This document shows, one piece after another, positions 16,870 through 24,839 of a DNA stretch of 35,173 bases. The DNA is from Anaerolineae bacterium (GTDB taxonomy: Bacteria; Chloroflexota; Anaerolineae; JAFGEY01). The stretch is from positions 1 through 35,173 of the forward strand of contig JAFGIE010000219.1 in the NCBI GenBank assembly GCA_016929775.1, read 5' to 3'. Every line of letters starts with the position of its first letter. The stretch's first letter is position 1. The position numbers and the translations under genes were made by a program. The notes below the pieces were generated by a model. That model was not told where the DNA came from. It was given only the letters and a program-made list of their open reading frames with translations, and ran no database searches.

Positions 16870-16901
16870 GAGGGTCCCGGCACTTCACTGCCGGGACCCT
16901 C
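16870..16901 (-). terminator. Hairpin after the DUF4397 gene
   Basis: A perfect 13-bp inverted repeat (16870-16882 and 16889-16901) with a 6-base loop lies 55 bases after the DUF4397 stop. It lacks a clean T-run on the minus strand, so it may be a weak or factor-assisted terminator. Confidence 0.55.
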
Positions 16902-16955
16902 CCCGTTCTCCCTTCCGCACATCTGCCAGAAGGGACAGCGCGCTATCAGAGGAGC

Positions 16956-17741
16956 TTAGCTGCGGACGAGCTGTCTGCGCAGGAAGAACCCGCCGACGAT
17001 CAGCAGCGCACCAAGGGCCACGGCGATCGGCGCCACGAGGGTCGCCAGATTGGCGCCGCCCGTCTGAGGCAGCATCGCGCCGTGCATCGCATCCGCGCTG
17101 GGGACCGCCATCAACGCAGGCTGACCCCCTGCAAGGCCCATCGCGAACACGGTGTAGACCGTGCCATCCGCCAAGGCGAGACCAGGTACTGCAAGGGCGA
17201 CGGTGTCGGTGCCGGCGAGGCGCACTTCGAGATCGTACGTGCCAGCGTCAACGGGCAAATACTCGCCAACTTCCTTGAAGGCGACGTTACTGAACAGAAC
17301 GGGACCACCCTTGACCGCGATGTCGACCGCTGGCGCATCGGGCGAAGCGTGTACGAAGCGCACGTGGGCTTTGCCGGCTGCGGGCGCAGCGTTGTTGTCT
17401 ACCAGAACGAGCGGCTCAATGTTGGCGAGGAGGCCAACGGCGACGACCGTATAGTCCTTCGCCTCGAGGGCCAGGTCCGCCTCGATGACGACGGGCTCTG
17501 TCGCGCCGGTGGGAACGACCTTGATGTTGTACGTGCCGGTGTCGAGCGCGGCATAGTCGGTGATGCCCTTGAATGGCGCGTTGGCGAACGCCACGCCATC
17601 GTTGACCAGGACGTCGACGGCTGGGGCATCTGGCGATGCGTGGACAACGCGAACGCGCGCTTGGCCTGTCTGTGCAAATGCGGTCGTGACCAGTCCCAGA
17701 GCCAATACCAAAGTTACAACCGTACCGAGAAGCTTTTTCAT
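16956..17741 (-). CDS. Exported protein with two DUF4397 domains and an LPxTG-type tail
   Basis: The 261-residue protein has a signal peptide (MKKLLGTVVTLVLALGLVTTAFA) and two DUF4397 repeats, each opened by VHASPDAPAVD (about residues 33 and 142). The tail is LPQTG at 224-228, a hydrophobic helix and a basic end (RRQLVRS). This layout matches sortase substrates, but no sortase gene is in the window, and the segment could simply be a membrane anchor. DUF4397 domains are surface beta-sandwich domains of unknown ligand. ATG 17741 follows a GGAAAGGG site; the longer frame to 17936 has no supporting site. Codon use at the start is AT-richer, as usual for signal peptides. I could not find a convincing promoter. 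Confidence 0.88.
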   Translation of the reverse strand: MKKLLGTVVTLVLALGLVTTAFAQTGQARVRVVHASPDAPAVDVLVNDGVAFANAPFKGITDYAALDTGTYNIKVVPTGATEPVVIEADLALEAKDYTVVAVGLLANIEPLVLVDNNAAPAAGKAHVRFVHASPDAPAVDIAVKGGPVLFSNVAFKEVGEYLPVDAGTYDLEVRLAGTDTVALAVPGLALADGTVYTVFAMGLAGGQPALMAVPSADAMHGAMLPQTGGANLATLVAPIAVALGALLIVGGFFLRRQLVRS

Positions 17742-17945
17742 CGTGTACCCTTTCCTTTCTTGCTGATGTGTGTAAAGGCGATTCTTGATTCGCACGCTTG
17801 CATATAGGATATCACAAAGGGGGTGCGTTCGGATCAGGCCTTGATCTAGTCCGTCCACCAAACGATCGTCTAGTCTTGCACTGCGACACTTGGCTAGAGC
17901 AAACCGTCGTGCCGGCGCGAGAACGGCAACCGGCAACGACCATCT

Positions 17946-17974
17946 TTGACACGCCCATGCTTTGGTGTTATACT
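17946..17974 (+). promoter_or_regulatory. Promoter for the two small rightward genes
   Basis: Perfect TTGACA (17946-17951), a 17-bp spacer and TATACT (17969-17974), 34 bases before the GTG at 18008. Confidence 0.75.
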
Positions 17975-18007
17975 CCCCACCCTGAACGTGTACAGGGAGG
18001 CAGACCC

Positions 18008-18424
18008 GTGAGCCGTGTCATCGCAACCGACAGTGTAGGAAAGAGAAGGAACCAGCTGCGCCGGACGATCGCCGAGGCGCTGCGCCGATTGGCGACCAAG
18101 TCGACGTTTGACGCCGAGAGCCAGGACCTCGCCGCGCTGATCGTCTTTTCGCTGCGCCGGCTTGAGGAAGGGGTCGACCAGACTGCGAGCGCTTGGGAAA
18201 AGCGCGACTACTATCTCAAGGCCGATCGCTTCCGGCTCGAGTGGGAGTGGATCGAAGAGACGACGTATGCGCTCGAGTCCGCGCTGCTGCTCGGGCAGTG
18301 GGACAAGGTGCCCCAGATGCTGGCAGCGCTGTTCCCCCGCTTTGCCGACATCACCATCTCGCGGTACACGCGCTCCTCCGAGCTGTGGGATGGCGCGTAC
18401 CAGCGGCTGGTCGGCGGCAAGTAG
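18008..18424 (+). CDS. Conserved-looking hypothetical cytoplasmic protein
   Basis: The 138-residue product starts at GTG 18008 after AGGGAGGC; the frame extends to 17798 but crosses the promoter. It is charged and predicted helical, with no signal peptide or membrane helix. Notable stretches are RNQLRRTIAEALRRLA near the N-terminus, the block EGVDQTASAWEKRDYYLKAD and the C-terminal SSELWDGAYQRLVGGK. It resembles small uncharacterised proteins of Chloroflexota, but I cannot name a family. It probably shares a transcript with the coiled-coil gene 23 bases downstream. Confidence 0.8.
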   Translation: MSRVIATDSVGKRRNQLRRTIAEALRRLATKSTFDAESQDLAALIVFSLRRLEEGVDQTASAWEKRDYYLKADRFRLEWEWIEETTYALESALLLGQWDKVPQMLAALFPRFADITISRYTRSSELWDGAYQRLVGGK

Positions 18425-18447
18425 CGCGCACACAGAGAGGGGAAGCG

Positions 18448-18756
18448 ATGGAACCGCACGAACGCCCGATCGAGGCCCAGATCGAGGACCTGCAGCAGCG
18501 CCTCCAAGACGCGCGCGACCGGATCCCCAAGCACACCCCGCCCCCAGCGTTGATGGCCCAGATCGACGAACTGGAAGTGGAACTGGCGTGCCTACAGGCC
18601 CAACGCGAAGCGGCGGCGCGCGCGTCGCGCATTGCAGAGCTAGAGGCGCGCCTCCAAGACGCGCGCGACCGGATCCCCAAGCACTCCACGTCCCCCGCAC
18701 TGATCGCCCAGATCGACGAGCTGGAGGAAGAACTGGCGCGCCTGCGCGGGGACTAG
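18448..18756 (+). CDS. Small coiled-coil protein with internal duplication
   Basis: The 102-residue product starts at ATG 18448 with GAGAGGGGAAG upstream. It consists of two copies of a roughly 35-residue unit, RLQDARDRIPKH-x5-AL-x-AQIDELE-x-ELA-x-L, at about 18-52 and 68-102. A charged Ala/Arg linker joins them. Each unit looks like a short helix, a Pro turn and a second coiled-coil helix. The DNA of the units is almost identical over the first 36 bases (from 18499 and 18649), so the duplication is recent or under homogenisation. No function can be assigned. It converges on the ferredoxin-like gene with 25 bases between stops. Confidence 0.75.
   Translation: MEPHERPIEAQIEDLQQRLQDARDRIPKHTPPPALMAQIDELEVELACLQAQREAAARASRIAELEARLQDARDRIPKHSTSPALIAQIDELEEELARLRGD
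18498..18684 (+). repeat. Direct repeat with 150-bp period
   Basis: An exact block of about 36 bases begins at 18499 and recurs at 18649. Both copies lie in the coiled-coil gene and correspond to the duplicated protein unit. Confidence 0.8.
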
Positions 18757-18781
18757 GCACAGCAGCGCAGCCCGACCCCCT

Positions 18782-19024
18782 TTACGTCTGGTCGGCGCCA
18801 GTCCGCCCAGTGCCGGTCCCGGGCGCCACGATCGCCTGGTGTGGACAGTGCGGGAAGCACTCCCCGCACCCCCCGCACAGGCTGACGTCGACGTAGGGTG
18901 GCTCCTCCCGGTCGATGCGCACCAAGGCCCGGAAGCGGCAGTGCTGCGCCGCCACGCACTTGGGACAAGTGTGGCAGCGGTCATAGTCGATGCGGGGAAC
19001 GAGCGTCGTGCGGAACGGCGTCAT
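18782..19024 (-). CDS. Small 2[4Fe-4S] ferredoxin-like protein
   Basis: The 80-residue product has two Cys clusters. C17-x2-C20-x2-C23-x5-C29 is unusual in its last spacing, and C50-x2-C53-x2-C56-x3-C60-P is classic. Between them lies RIDREEPPYVDVSLCGGC. It should carry two iron-sulfur clusters and act as an electron carrier or as a subunit of a redox enzyme. The tail (TGTGRTGADQT) is short and polar. The start ATG overlaps the TGA of the alpha-mannosidase gene (ATGA), which suggests translational coupling. A functional link to mannosidase is not obvious. Confidence 0.85.
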   Translation of the reverse strand: MTPFRTTLVPRIDYDRCHTCPKCVAAQHCRFRALVRIDREEPPYVDVSLCGGCGECFPHCPHQAIVAPGTGTGRTGADQT

Positions 19025-21486
19025 GGAGCCGGCTCTTCGAGGATGTTGACCCGGACAGGCGCCCCGTCGCCGCTCACACGGAGCGTCACGATCTCGTGTG
19101 GGCGCCAGGCTACCGTCCAACGAGGTCCATCTGCGCCAATCCGGACCTGCGCCATCGTCTCACGCCCCGCCGTCTCGTAGCCGCGCACGATCAGGTCGTC
19201 GCCCTCTTCTGCGACCTTGAGCGCGGTCAGGACGATATTGGGCGCTTCACACGAGGCGAGCGAAGCGGCAGGGGCCCACGCGCCAGGATGGGCCTCGACC
19301 TCGGCAACTACCGGGGGTGCGTTCAGCGATGCCGCGCAGCGCACGACGTCGCCCTCGACGTACGACCCGGCGTGCGGCAGGAGCGCCATGTGGATCGCCT
19401 GCTCTCCCTGGTCGACATACTCGTAGGTCACGCCCCGCTCGATCTGGCGCGGGGTGTGAAAGGCATACACGGGACTGCGCACCAGGCTCATCCGCAGCTC
19501 TCCGTCCGCGCAGTCATAGCCGTACTTGCTGTCGTTGAGCAGCGCGACGCCGTAGCGCTCGCCGCCGATGCCGCCGCTGAGGTCAACCCACTCCTGGCAG
19601 GGTTCCTCGCCCCCGTCGTCGACGCGCTGGATGCGCCCGTACGGGATCGCAGCTGTACTGTGCGGATCGGCGATGCCGAACGGGAACGCCAGCTTGAGCA
19701 TCTTGAGCTGCTCCCGCCAGTCCACGCTCACCGTCACGCGGACCTGGCGCTCGCCGGCATAGAGGCTGTACTCGAGCACCACGCGCGAATCGCCCCACGT
19801 ACAGTCTGCGCGCACCGTCTGGCGCACCGGGCCTCGCTCGACCACGACCACTCGCCCCGCCGCTTCGAAGGCCCCGATCACGTCGTCAAAGCGCTCCACG
19901 TCGTGACTCCACGTGTCGCTCGGATCGTCGATCACGCGCGGCACGCCGCCCGGACCGCCCATCAGCTCCAAGCCGCGCTCCAGGTCGTAGAGGCTGGTCA
20001 CCCACCCCGTATCGGGATCGAGGGTCAACCTCAAGTAGGCGTTCTCGATCGCCGCTCCCTGCGCGGGCGGGGACGGATCCCACACGGGCGCATCGTCGGG
20101 GATGGTGAGCGCATAGCAGCGGTACCCCAGGGCGGGCAGGTCGGCGAGAAAGCAGAACCGGATCAGGTACTGCCCGCCGCTGTGCTCGAGTGCGGTCACC
20201 TGGCAGGGCACGGCTTGGCCCCGATCGTCGAGCAGCTCGATCGCACCAGGGCGGAACGTCCCGCGCCAATCGTCGTGCCAGCTCGCGGTGACCGGCACTG
20301 CTGTCTCGACGGGCACCCGCTGAGCCCACGGCAACGGGTTGAAGACCAGCAGCGGGCGGCTCCCCGGCGCGCCCCGTGTGTCGATCTGGGCAGCCATGGC
20401 GCTCAGCGCCGTCTCGAGCGCCAGGTCTGCGATCCCGAGGCTCTCTTTGTAGCTCTCATAGGCATCCTCGTAGGCTTCGTGGAGGCTGGTCCCGGCGAGG
20501 ATGTCGTGAAACTGGTTAAAGAGGACGTTCTCCCACGCATGGGTAAGCGACGCGTGCGGGTATGCGACACCCAGGAAGCGGTGCGCCAGCGCGGCAAACT
20601 TTTCTGCGGTCAGCAGCGCCGTCTCGCACTTGCGGTTGTACCACTTGCAGCGCGAGACCGCAGTGTAACAGCCGCGCGCGTGGTGCTGGAGCTCGTCGTG
20701 CAGCACCGGCAGGGCTGCCCCGCTGGCGCGCACAGCTTCGAAGAAGCGGTCGGGGCTGCCAAAGCGCACCTCAGGGCCCTCGACCCGCTCCATGGCGCCC
20801 AGGATCGAGGCGATGTTGGCGCGCGTCGGGCCTCCGCCGTGGTTGCCCACGCCATAGAAGCACATCACGTGCCCGACCGCAGGCGGCGCCTGTGCGGCAG
20901 CGAGGTCGATGCGCTCGACCAGCGCGCCCGGTTCGCTGGGATAGTGGAGCGGGGGGCGGCTCGCGAGCACCCGGGTGCCATCGTCGCTCTCCCACCAGAA
21001 CAGGGTCCCGGGGAGGTCCTTCTCGATCCCGGGCGCCGGGCGAAAGAAGACATAGTTGCACAGCCCGCTCTCGAACAGGATCTGGGGCAGGCTGCCAGTG
21101 TGACCGAACGAGTCGACGTTATAGCCGGTCACCGCACGCCGCCCGAACAGCGCCTCCAGCGCACGCTGACCGTACAACCCGTGCCGGGCAAAGGACTCGC
21201 CGCAAGGGATGTTGCAGTCGGGCTGGACCCACCAGCCGTTGACCAGCGACCACCTTCCCTCCGCGACACGCTGCCGGATGGCGGCAAGCAGGTCGGGATC
21301 GTCTTCCGCCACCCATCGATAGGTCGCCGCGCCCCCGCTGGTGAAGACAAAGGATGCCGTCTCGCGCATGCGGTCGATGGCAGAACGGTAGGTGGACAGG
21401 ACCTCCTCGCGTCCCTCGTCCACGCACCACAGCCACACCGGGTCGATGTGCGCGTTGCCGATCATGTGCACGATGGGTCTTGGCAT
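19021..21486 (-). CDS. Alpha-mannosidase, glycoside hydrolase family 38
   Basis: The 821-residue protein has the GH38 order of motifs: NAHIDPVWLW with zinc ligands H13 and D15, GYNVDSFGHTGSLP with the nucleophile and ligand D125, and NQFHDILAGTS with ligand H327. The middle three-helix bundle and C-terminal beta domains follow, giving normal family length. It would hydrolyse terminal alpha-mannose residues by a retaining, zinc-assisted mechanism. No signal peptide is seen, so it should act in the cytoplasm on imported oligosaccharides. ATG 21486 follows GAAGGGA. It starts 28 bases after the obg stop and overlaps the ferredoxin-like gene at its end. Confidence 0.9.
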   Translation of the reverse strand: MPRPIVHMIGNAHIDPVWLWCVDEGREEVLSTYRSAIDRMRETASFVFTSGGAATYRWVAEDDPDLLAAIRQRVAEGRWSLVNGWWVQPDCNIPCGESFARHGLYGQRALEALFGRRAVTGYNVDSFGHTGSLPQILFESGLCNYVFFRPAPGIEKDLPGTLFWWESDDGTRVLASRPPLHYPSEPGALVERIDLAAAQAPPAVGHVMCFYGVGNHGGGPTRANIASILGAMERVEGPEVRFGSPDRFFEAVRASGAALPVLHDELQHHARGCYTAVSRCKWYNRKCETALLTAEKFAALAHRFLGVAYPHASLTHAWENVLFNQFHDILAGTSLHEAYEDAYESYKESLGIADLALETALSAMAAQIDTRGAPGSRPLLVFNPLPWAQRVPVETAVPVTASWHDDWRGTFRPGAIELLDDRGQAVPCQVTALEHSGGQYLIRFCFLADLPALGYRCYALTIPDDAPVWDPSPPAQGAAIENAYLRLTLDPDTGWVTSLYDLERGLELMGGPGGVPRVIDDPSDTWSHDVERFDDVIGAFEAAGRVVVVERGPVRQTVRADCTWGDSRVVLEYSLYAGERQVRVTVSVDWREQLKMLKLAFPFGIADPHSTAAIPYGRIQRVDDGGEEPCQEWVDLSGGIGGERYGVALLNDSKYGYDCADGELRMSLVRSPVYAFHTPRQIERGVTYEYVDQGEQAIHMALLPHAGSYVEGDVVRCAASLNAPPVVAEVEAHPGAWAPAASLASCEAPNIVLTALKVAEEGDDLIVRGYETAGRETMAQVRIGADGPRWTVAWRPHEIVTLRVSGDGAPVRVNILEEPAP

Positions 21487-21514
21487 GCGTTCCCTTCTCT
21501 CCTAGCGCAGGGAT

Positions 21515-22780
21515 CTAGACGGGCTCCCACCCCCACTGCAGCTCGGTCTCACCGACATAGACCGTATCGCCCATGGCAACGCCTGCCTCACGCAGCGCCA
21601 TGGTGATCCCCATCGCCTGTAGAATCCGCTGGAAGCGCGCCAGGCTCTCTTCCTGGTCCCAGTTGGTCATTTTGGCCGCGCGCTCGATCGCCACGCCGCG
21701 CACGTGCCAGCCCAGCGGGCTGGTGGCGATCGTGAAGGCGTGCTCGTCTACCTCGGGCACGATGTCGACCTCCTCGCGCGGCAGCTCCTCCGGAAGCTCG
21801 GCAAGCCGGCTCGCGATCGCGCCGAGCAGCTCCCGCACGCCCTCGCCGGTCACCGCCGAGATCACGTACGGGTCGATGCCCCGCGCGGCAAGCGCCTCCT
21901 CGATCACGGGCCACAGCTCGCGCACCTCCGGCAGGTCCAGCTTGGTCACTGCGACGATCTGGGGCTTTGCCGCGAGCGCCGCGCTAAAGGCTTCCAGCTC
22001 GCGATTGATCGCGTCGAAATTGCCCAGCGGATCCATCGACGCACCGTCGATCAGGTGCACCAGCAGCCGCGTCCGCTCGACGTGACGCAGGAACGTATAC
22101 CCCAGGCCCACCCCGCGACTGGCGCCCTCGATCAGACCGGGCAGGTCTGCCAGGACAAAGGACGTCGCATAGCCCAGAGTCACCACCCCCAGGTTGGGCT
22201 GGATCGTGGTGAATGGATAGCCGGCGATCTTGGGATTCGCGGCGCTGACTGCGGCGAGCAGGGTCGACTTGCCCGCATTCGGCATCCCGACCAGGCCAAC
22301 GTCGGCGATCAGCTTGAGCTCGAGCGCCAGCCAACGTTCTTCTCCCGGTTCGCCCCGTTCCGAGAGGCGTGGCGCCTGGTTGGTCGACGTGGCAAAAGCT
22401 GCGTTGCCGCGCCCGGCCCGCCCACCGCGCGCCACACACACCCGCTGGTCCACCTCGACCAGATCCGCCAACACATGGCCCGTATCTGCGTCGCGCACGA
22501 CCGTGCCCTGGGGGACGTCGACCACGACATCCTGTCCCCGGCGCCCCACCTGGTCCTTGCCCCGACCGTTCTGTCCGTCCTCGGCGGCAAAGTGCGACTG
22601 CTTCTGGAACGCGACCAGCGTGTTCATGTGCCCAGAGGCGCGCACGTACACGTCGCCGCCCTTGCCGCCGTTGCCCCCTGCTGGGCCCCCGAACGGCACG
22701 CCCTTCTCGCGGCGGAAGGCCACGCAGCCATTGCCGCCCCGTCCGGCTCGTACATAGATCTTGGCTTCGTCAAAAAACAA
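21515..22780 (-). CDS. obg: GTPase Obg/CgtA
   Basis: The 421-residue product has the three Obg domains. The glycine-rich OBG fold covers 1-158 (FFDEAKIYVRAGRGGNGCVAF after the start). The G domain has G1 GMPNAGKST (165-173), switch TT (191-192), G3 DLPG (212-215), G4 TKLD (279-282) and G5 SAVTGEG (308-314). A C-terminal OCT domain follows from about 345 and ends LQWGWEPV. Obg acts in late 50S ribosome assembly and stress response. The true start is TTG 22780, with GGAGG six bases before it. The open frame continues to 23218 but passes through the promoter and overlaps another gene. Confidence 0.96.
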   Translation of the reverse strand: MFFDEAKIYVRAGRGGNGCVAFRREKGVPFGGPAGGNGGKGGDVYVRASGHMNTLVAFQKQSHFAAEDGQNGRGKDQVGRRGQDVVVDVPQGTVVRDADTGHVLADLVEVDQRVCVARGGRAGRGNAAFATSTNQAPRLSERGEPGEERWLALELKLIADVGLVGMPNAGKSTLLAAVSAANPKIAGYPFTTIQPNLGVVTLGYATSFVLADLPGLIEGASRGVGLGYTFLRHVERTRLLVHLIDGASMDPLGNFDAINRELEAFSAALAAKPQIVAVTKLDLPEVRELWPVIEEALAARGIDPYVISAVTGEGVRELLGAIASRLAELPEELPREEVDIVPEVDEHAFTIATSPLGWHVRGVAIERAAKMTNWDQEESLARFQRILQAMGITMALREAGVAMGDTVYVGETELQWGWEPV

Positions 22781-22853
22781 CCTACACCTCCAATGCCGCG
22801 GGCAGAGCGTCGGGCAGATCACGACCCGCACCCTTTGCGCCGCGGCAGGCATG

Positions 22854-22882
22854 AGCATACAGGCAAACCAGTCGCTTGTCAA
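22854..22882 (-). promoter_or_regulatory. obg: Promoter for obg
   Basis: On the minus strand perfect TTGACA (22882-22877), a 17-bp spacer and TATGCT (22859-22854), about 75 bases before the TTG start. Confidence 0.75.
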
Positions 22883-22929
22883 GGGGGTGCGCTTGGGATT
22901 GGGTCGTACACCGTGCCATTGCGACGTGA

Positions 22930-23205
22930 TCAGTCCGCTTTCGCTTCCTCCGACGCCAGCTGGGCGATGTACTGATCGATCGCCGCGCGCAGGGCCTTCC
23001 AGTCGGCAGGCTTGAGATTGAACTTGGCCTGCTGCGTGATCGGGAGCTCGCCCGAGGCGGCGACCTTGACCTTGCCCTTTGCCACGCGCACGCGCCGCCG
23101 CCCGCTTTGCTCGATAATGCCGACCGCAAAGGCCCACCCCGCACCGGCGGGGATCACCGTCCACGTCTCCCACTTGGCTGCGTAACGATCGGATTCTTCG
23201 CCCAT
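22930..23205 (-). CDS. Small hypothetical protein
   Basis: The 91-residue product starts at ATG 23205 with GGAGGG upstream. The N-terminal two thirds look like beta strands (WETWTVIPAGAGWAFAVGII, then RRRVRVAKGKVKVAA). The C-terminus is helical and charged (DWKALRAAIDQYIAQLASEEAKAD). It has no signal peptide or known motif. It has its own promoter, divergent from the metallopeptidase gene, and obg has a separate promoter downstream. I do not recognise the family. Confidence 0.75.
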   Translation of the reverse strand: MGEESDRYAAKWETWTVIPAGAGWAFAVGIIEQSGRRRVRVAKGKVKVAASGELPITQQAKFNLKPADWKALRAAIDQYIAQLASEEAKAD

Positions 23206-23244
23206 CTCGTCCCTCCATCTGGTTCCAGGATCGGTCTCAACAGC

Positions 23245-23296
23245 CCGATTATACCACGTCGGGTTGATTCGCACACATCGACCGTGGTATAATCGG
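23245..23296. promoter_or_regulatory. Mirror-image divergent promoters
   Basis: A perfect 14-bp inverted repeat (23245-23258 and 23283-23296; right arm CGTGGTATAATCGG) places identical extended -10 elements TGGTATAAT in both directions, 34 bases apart. The rightward promoter also has TTGATT at 23264-23269 with an 18-bp spacer. The leftward one lacks a clear -35. Confidence 0.7.
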
Positions 23297-23327
23297 AGCA
23301 TCGGTTATCAAACTAGAGGTGATACAC

Positions 23328-24707
23328 ATGCGACGATCAATCCGCCCGCTCGTGGGTGCACGCTGGATGGCGACCCTCCTGTGCCTGGCATTGGCCATGG
23401 GCCTGCCCGTGCGCGCGCAGGAGGCGATCGAGATATTGAGCAACGAGCACGAGCACGTCTTTCGCGAATCGCTGACCTTCCGCCTCCACGCCAGGGCCAC
23501 GTCCAAGATCACGTCCGTCAAGCTCTTCTACCGCTTCACTGGGCAGCGATCGAGCAACACCGCTGAACCCGCCTTCGCGCCCGGAACCGAGGTCCAGGTC
23601 GAGCAGGTCGAGGACATGGCTTCCGCAGGCAAGTACAAGCCGCCCATGATCGGCGTCCAGTACTGGTGGGTGATCGAGACTGAAGCGGGCGACAGGGCCA
23701 AGACCGAGGTCACCAGCTGGGTCTACGAGGACACGCGCTTCTCCTGGCAGGTCCTGGGAGACGACCGGCTGCGCCTCTACTGGCACGACCAGGACCAAGC
23801 CTTCGGCAGGCGCTACTATGACATCGCGCTCGCCGCAATGGAGAGGCTGAGCGACGAGTTCGGGGTCAGGCCCAAGGACACGATCGCGATCGTGGTCTAT
23901 AACTCGCACGAGGAGTTCCTCTCGGCGCTCGAAGAGGCGACCTCCGAGTGGACGGGGGCAGTGAGTTTTGGGGATACGGGCTGCATCGCGATCGGCCTGG
24001 GGAGCCGCTCCTGGATGGAGCGCGTGATCCCGCACGAGCTGACGCACGCCACGCTGTACGCAGTGACCAAACCGCCCTTTGGCGACATCCCCCGCTGGCT
24101 GCACGAGGGATTGGCAATGCGCAGCGAGGGAGGCGCGACCGATCGAGAGCTCGCCGCACTGGCAGACGCGATCCGGACTGACACGCTGATCTCGCTGCGC
24201 GCCCTGAACAGCGGCTTTCCCGACGACCCAGAGCGCGTCGATCTGGCCTATGCCGAGAGCTACAGCCTGATCGCGTACATCATCGAGGCCCACGGGACCG
24301 AAAAGCTGGGCGAGCTGATCGCCGTCTTTGCCGAGGGCGCGCACTATGACGACGCCTTGGCACAGGTCTTTGGCGTCGACATGGATGGCATGGAAGACCT
24401 GTGGCGCGCGCACATCGGCGCGCCGCCGCGCTCGGGAGAGACGCGTGTCCTGCCTTCCCCCTCGCCGACGGCTGCAGAGGAACCCGCGCCAACTGCGACA
24501 TCTGCGCCGGTCGCCACGCCACCGACGATCGTGGGCGCCCCGACCGCGACCGCGCCGCTCCCGACCCGCACTCCCGATCTGGGCGCGGCGATCGAAGCCA
24601 CGCCAACGCCGGCATCGCGCTCTGGCGCACCCCCCTGTCTCGGCGCGGCGCCGTTCGTGTCCGTCGTCGCGCTCCTGTACCTGCTCGTGTCGCGCGCGCG
24701 GCGCTAG
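23328..24707 (+). CDS. Exported peptidase-MA-like metallopeptidase with TP linker and membrane anchor
   Basis: The product is 459 residues. A signal peptide ends near PVRAQEA. A beta-rich N-terminal domain (about 30-150) precedes a zinc-peptidase domain with HELTH at 236-240 and the third ligand in LHEGLA (E260), the gluzincin layout of the peptidase MA family. After about residue 370 comes a Thr/Pro/Ala-rich linker and a short C-terminal hydrophobic segment with basic end (SVVALLYLLVSRARR). I infer a surface-tethered protease of unknown substrate. I chose ATG 23328 over GTG 23319, since AGAGG is correctly spaced from the ATG. Confidence 0.83.
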   Translation: MRRSIRPLVGARWMATLLCLALAMGLPVRAQEAIEILSNEHEHVFRESLTFRLHARATSKITSVKLFYRFTGQRSSNTAEPAFAPGTEVQVEQVEDMASAGKYKPPMIGVQYWWVIETEAGDRAKTEVTSWVYEDTRFSWQVLGDDRLRLYWHDQDQAFGRRYYDIALAAMERLSDEFGVRPKDTIAIVVYNSHEEFLSALEEATSEWTGAVSFGDTGCIAIGLGSRSWMERVIPHELTHATLYAVTKPPFGDIPRWLHEGLAMRSEGGATDRELAALADAIRTDTLISLRALNSGFPDDPERVDLAYAESYSLIAYIIEAHGTEKLGELIAVFAEGAHYDDALAQVFGVDMDGMEDLWRAHIGAPPRSGETRVLPSPSPTAAEEPAPTATSAPVATPPTIVGAPTATAPLPTRTPDLGAAIEATPTPASRSGAPPCLGAAPFVSVVALLYLLVSRARR

Positions 24708-24720
24708 ACGGCAATTGGAC

Positions 24721-24749
24721 TTGACAACTTGTTCCAGCTGTAGTAAGCT
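24721..24749 (+). promoter_or_regulatory. Promoter for the roadblock-V4R-receiver operon
   Basis: Perfect TTGACA (24721-24726), a 17-bp spacer and TAAGCT (24744-24749), about 90 bases before the first start. Confidence 0.65.
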
Positions 24750-24839
24750 AGAGGCGGAGTGCCTCATGTTATGTCGTGTTGAGGCCTGCCACGGCGGCGA
24801 ACCAAACTGACCCCGACGGGAGCAGAAGGAGCGTAGGCA

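Noticed and set aside
17742..17850. Promoter for the DUF4397 gene
   Set aside because: A TATATG-like box is present near 17801-17806, but no -35 at suitable spacing was found, so it was not annotated.
18898..21606. Rightward ORF of 902 codons over the alpha-mannosidase gene
   Set aside because: It is a shadow; the leftward frame has all GH38 catalytic motifs.
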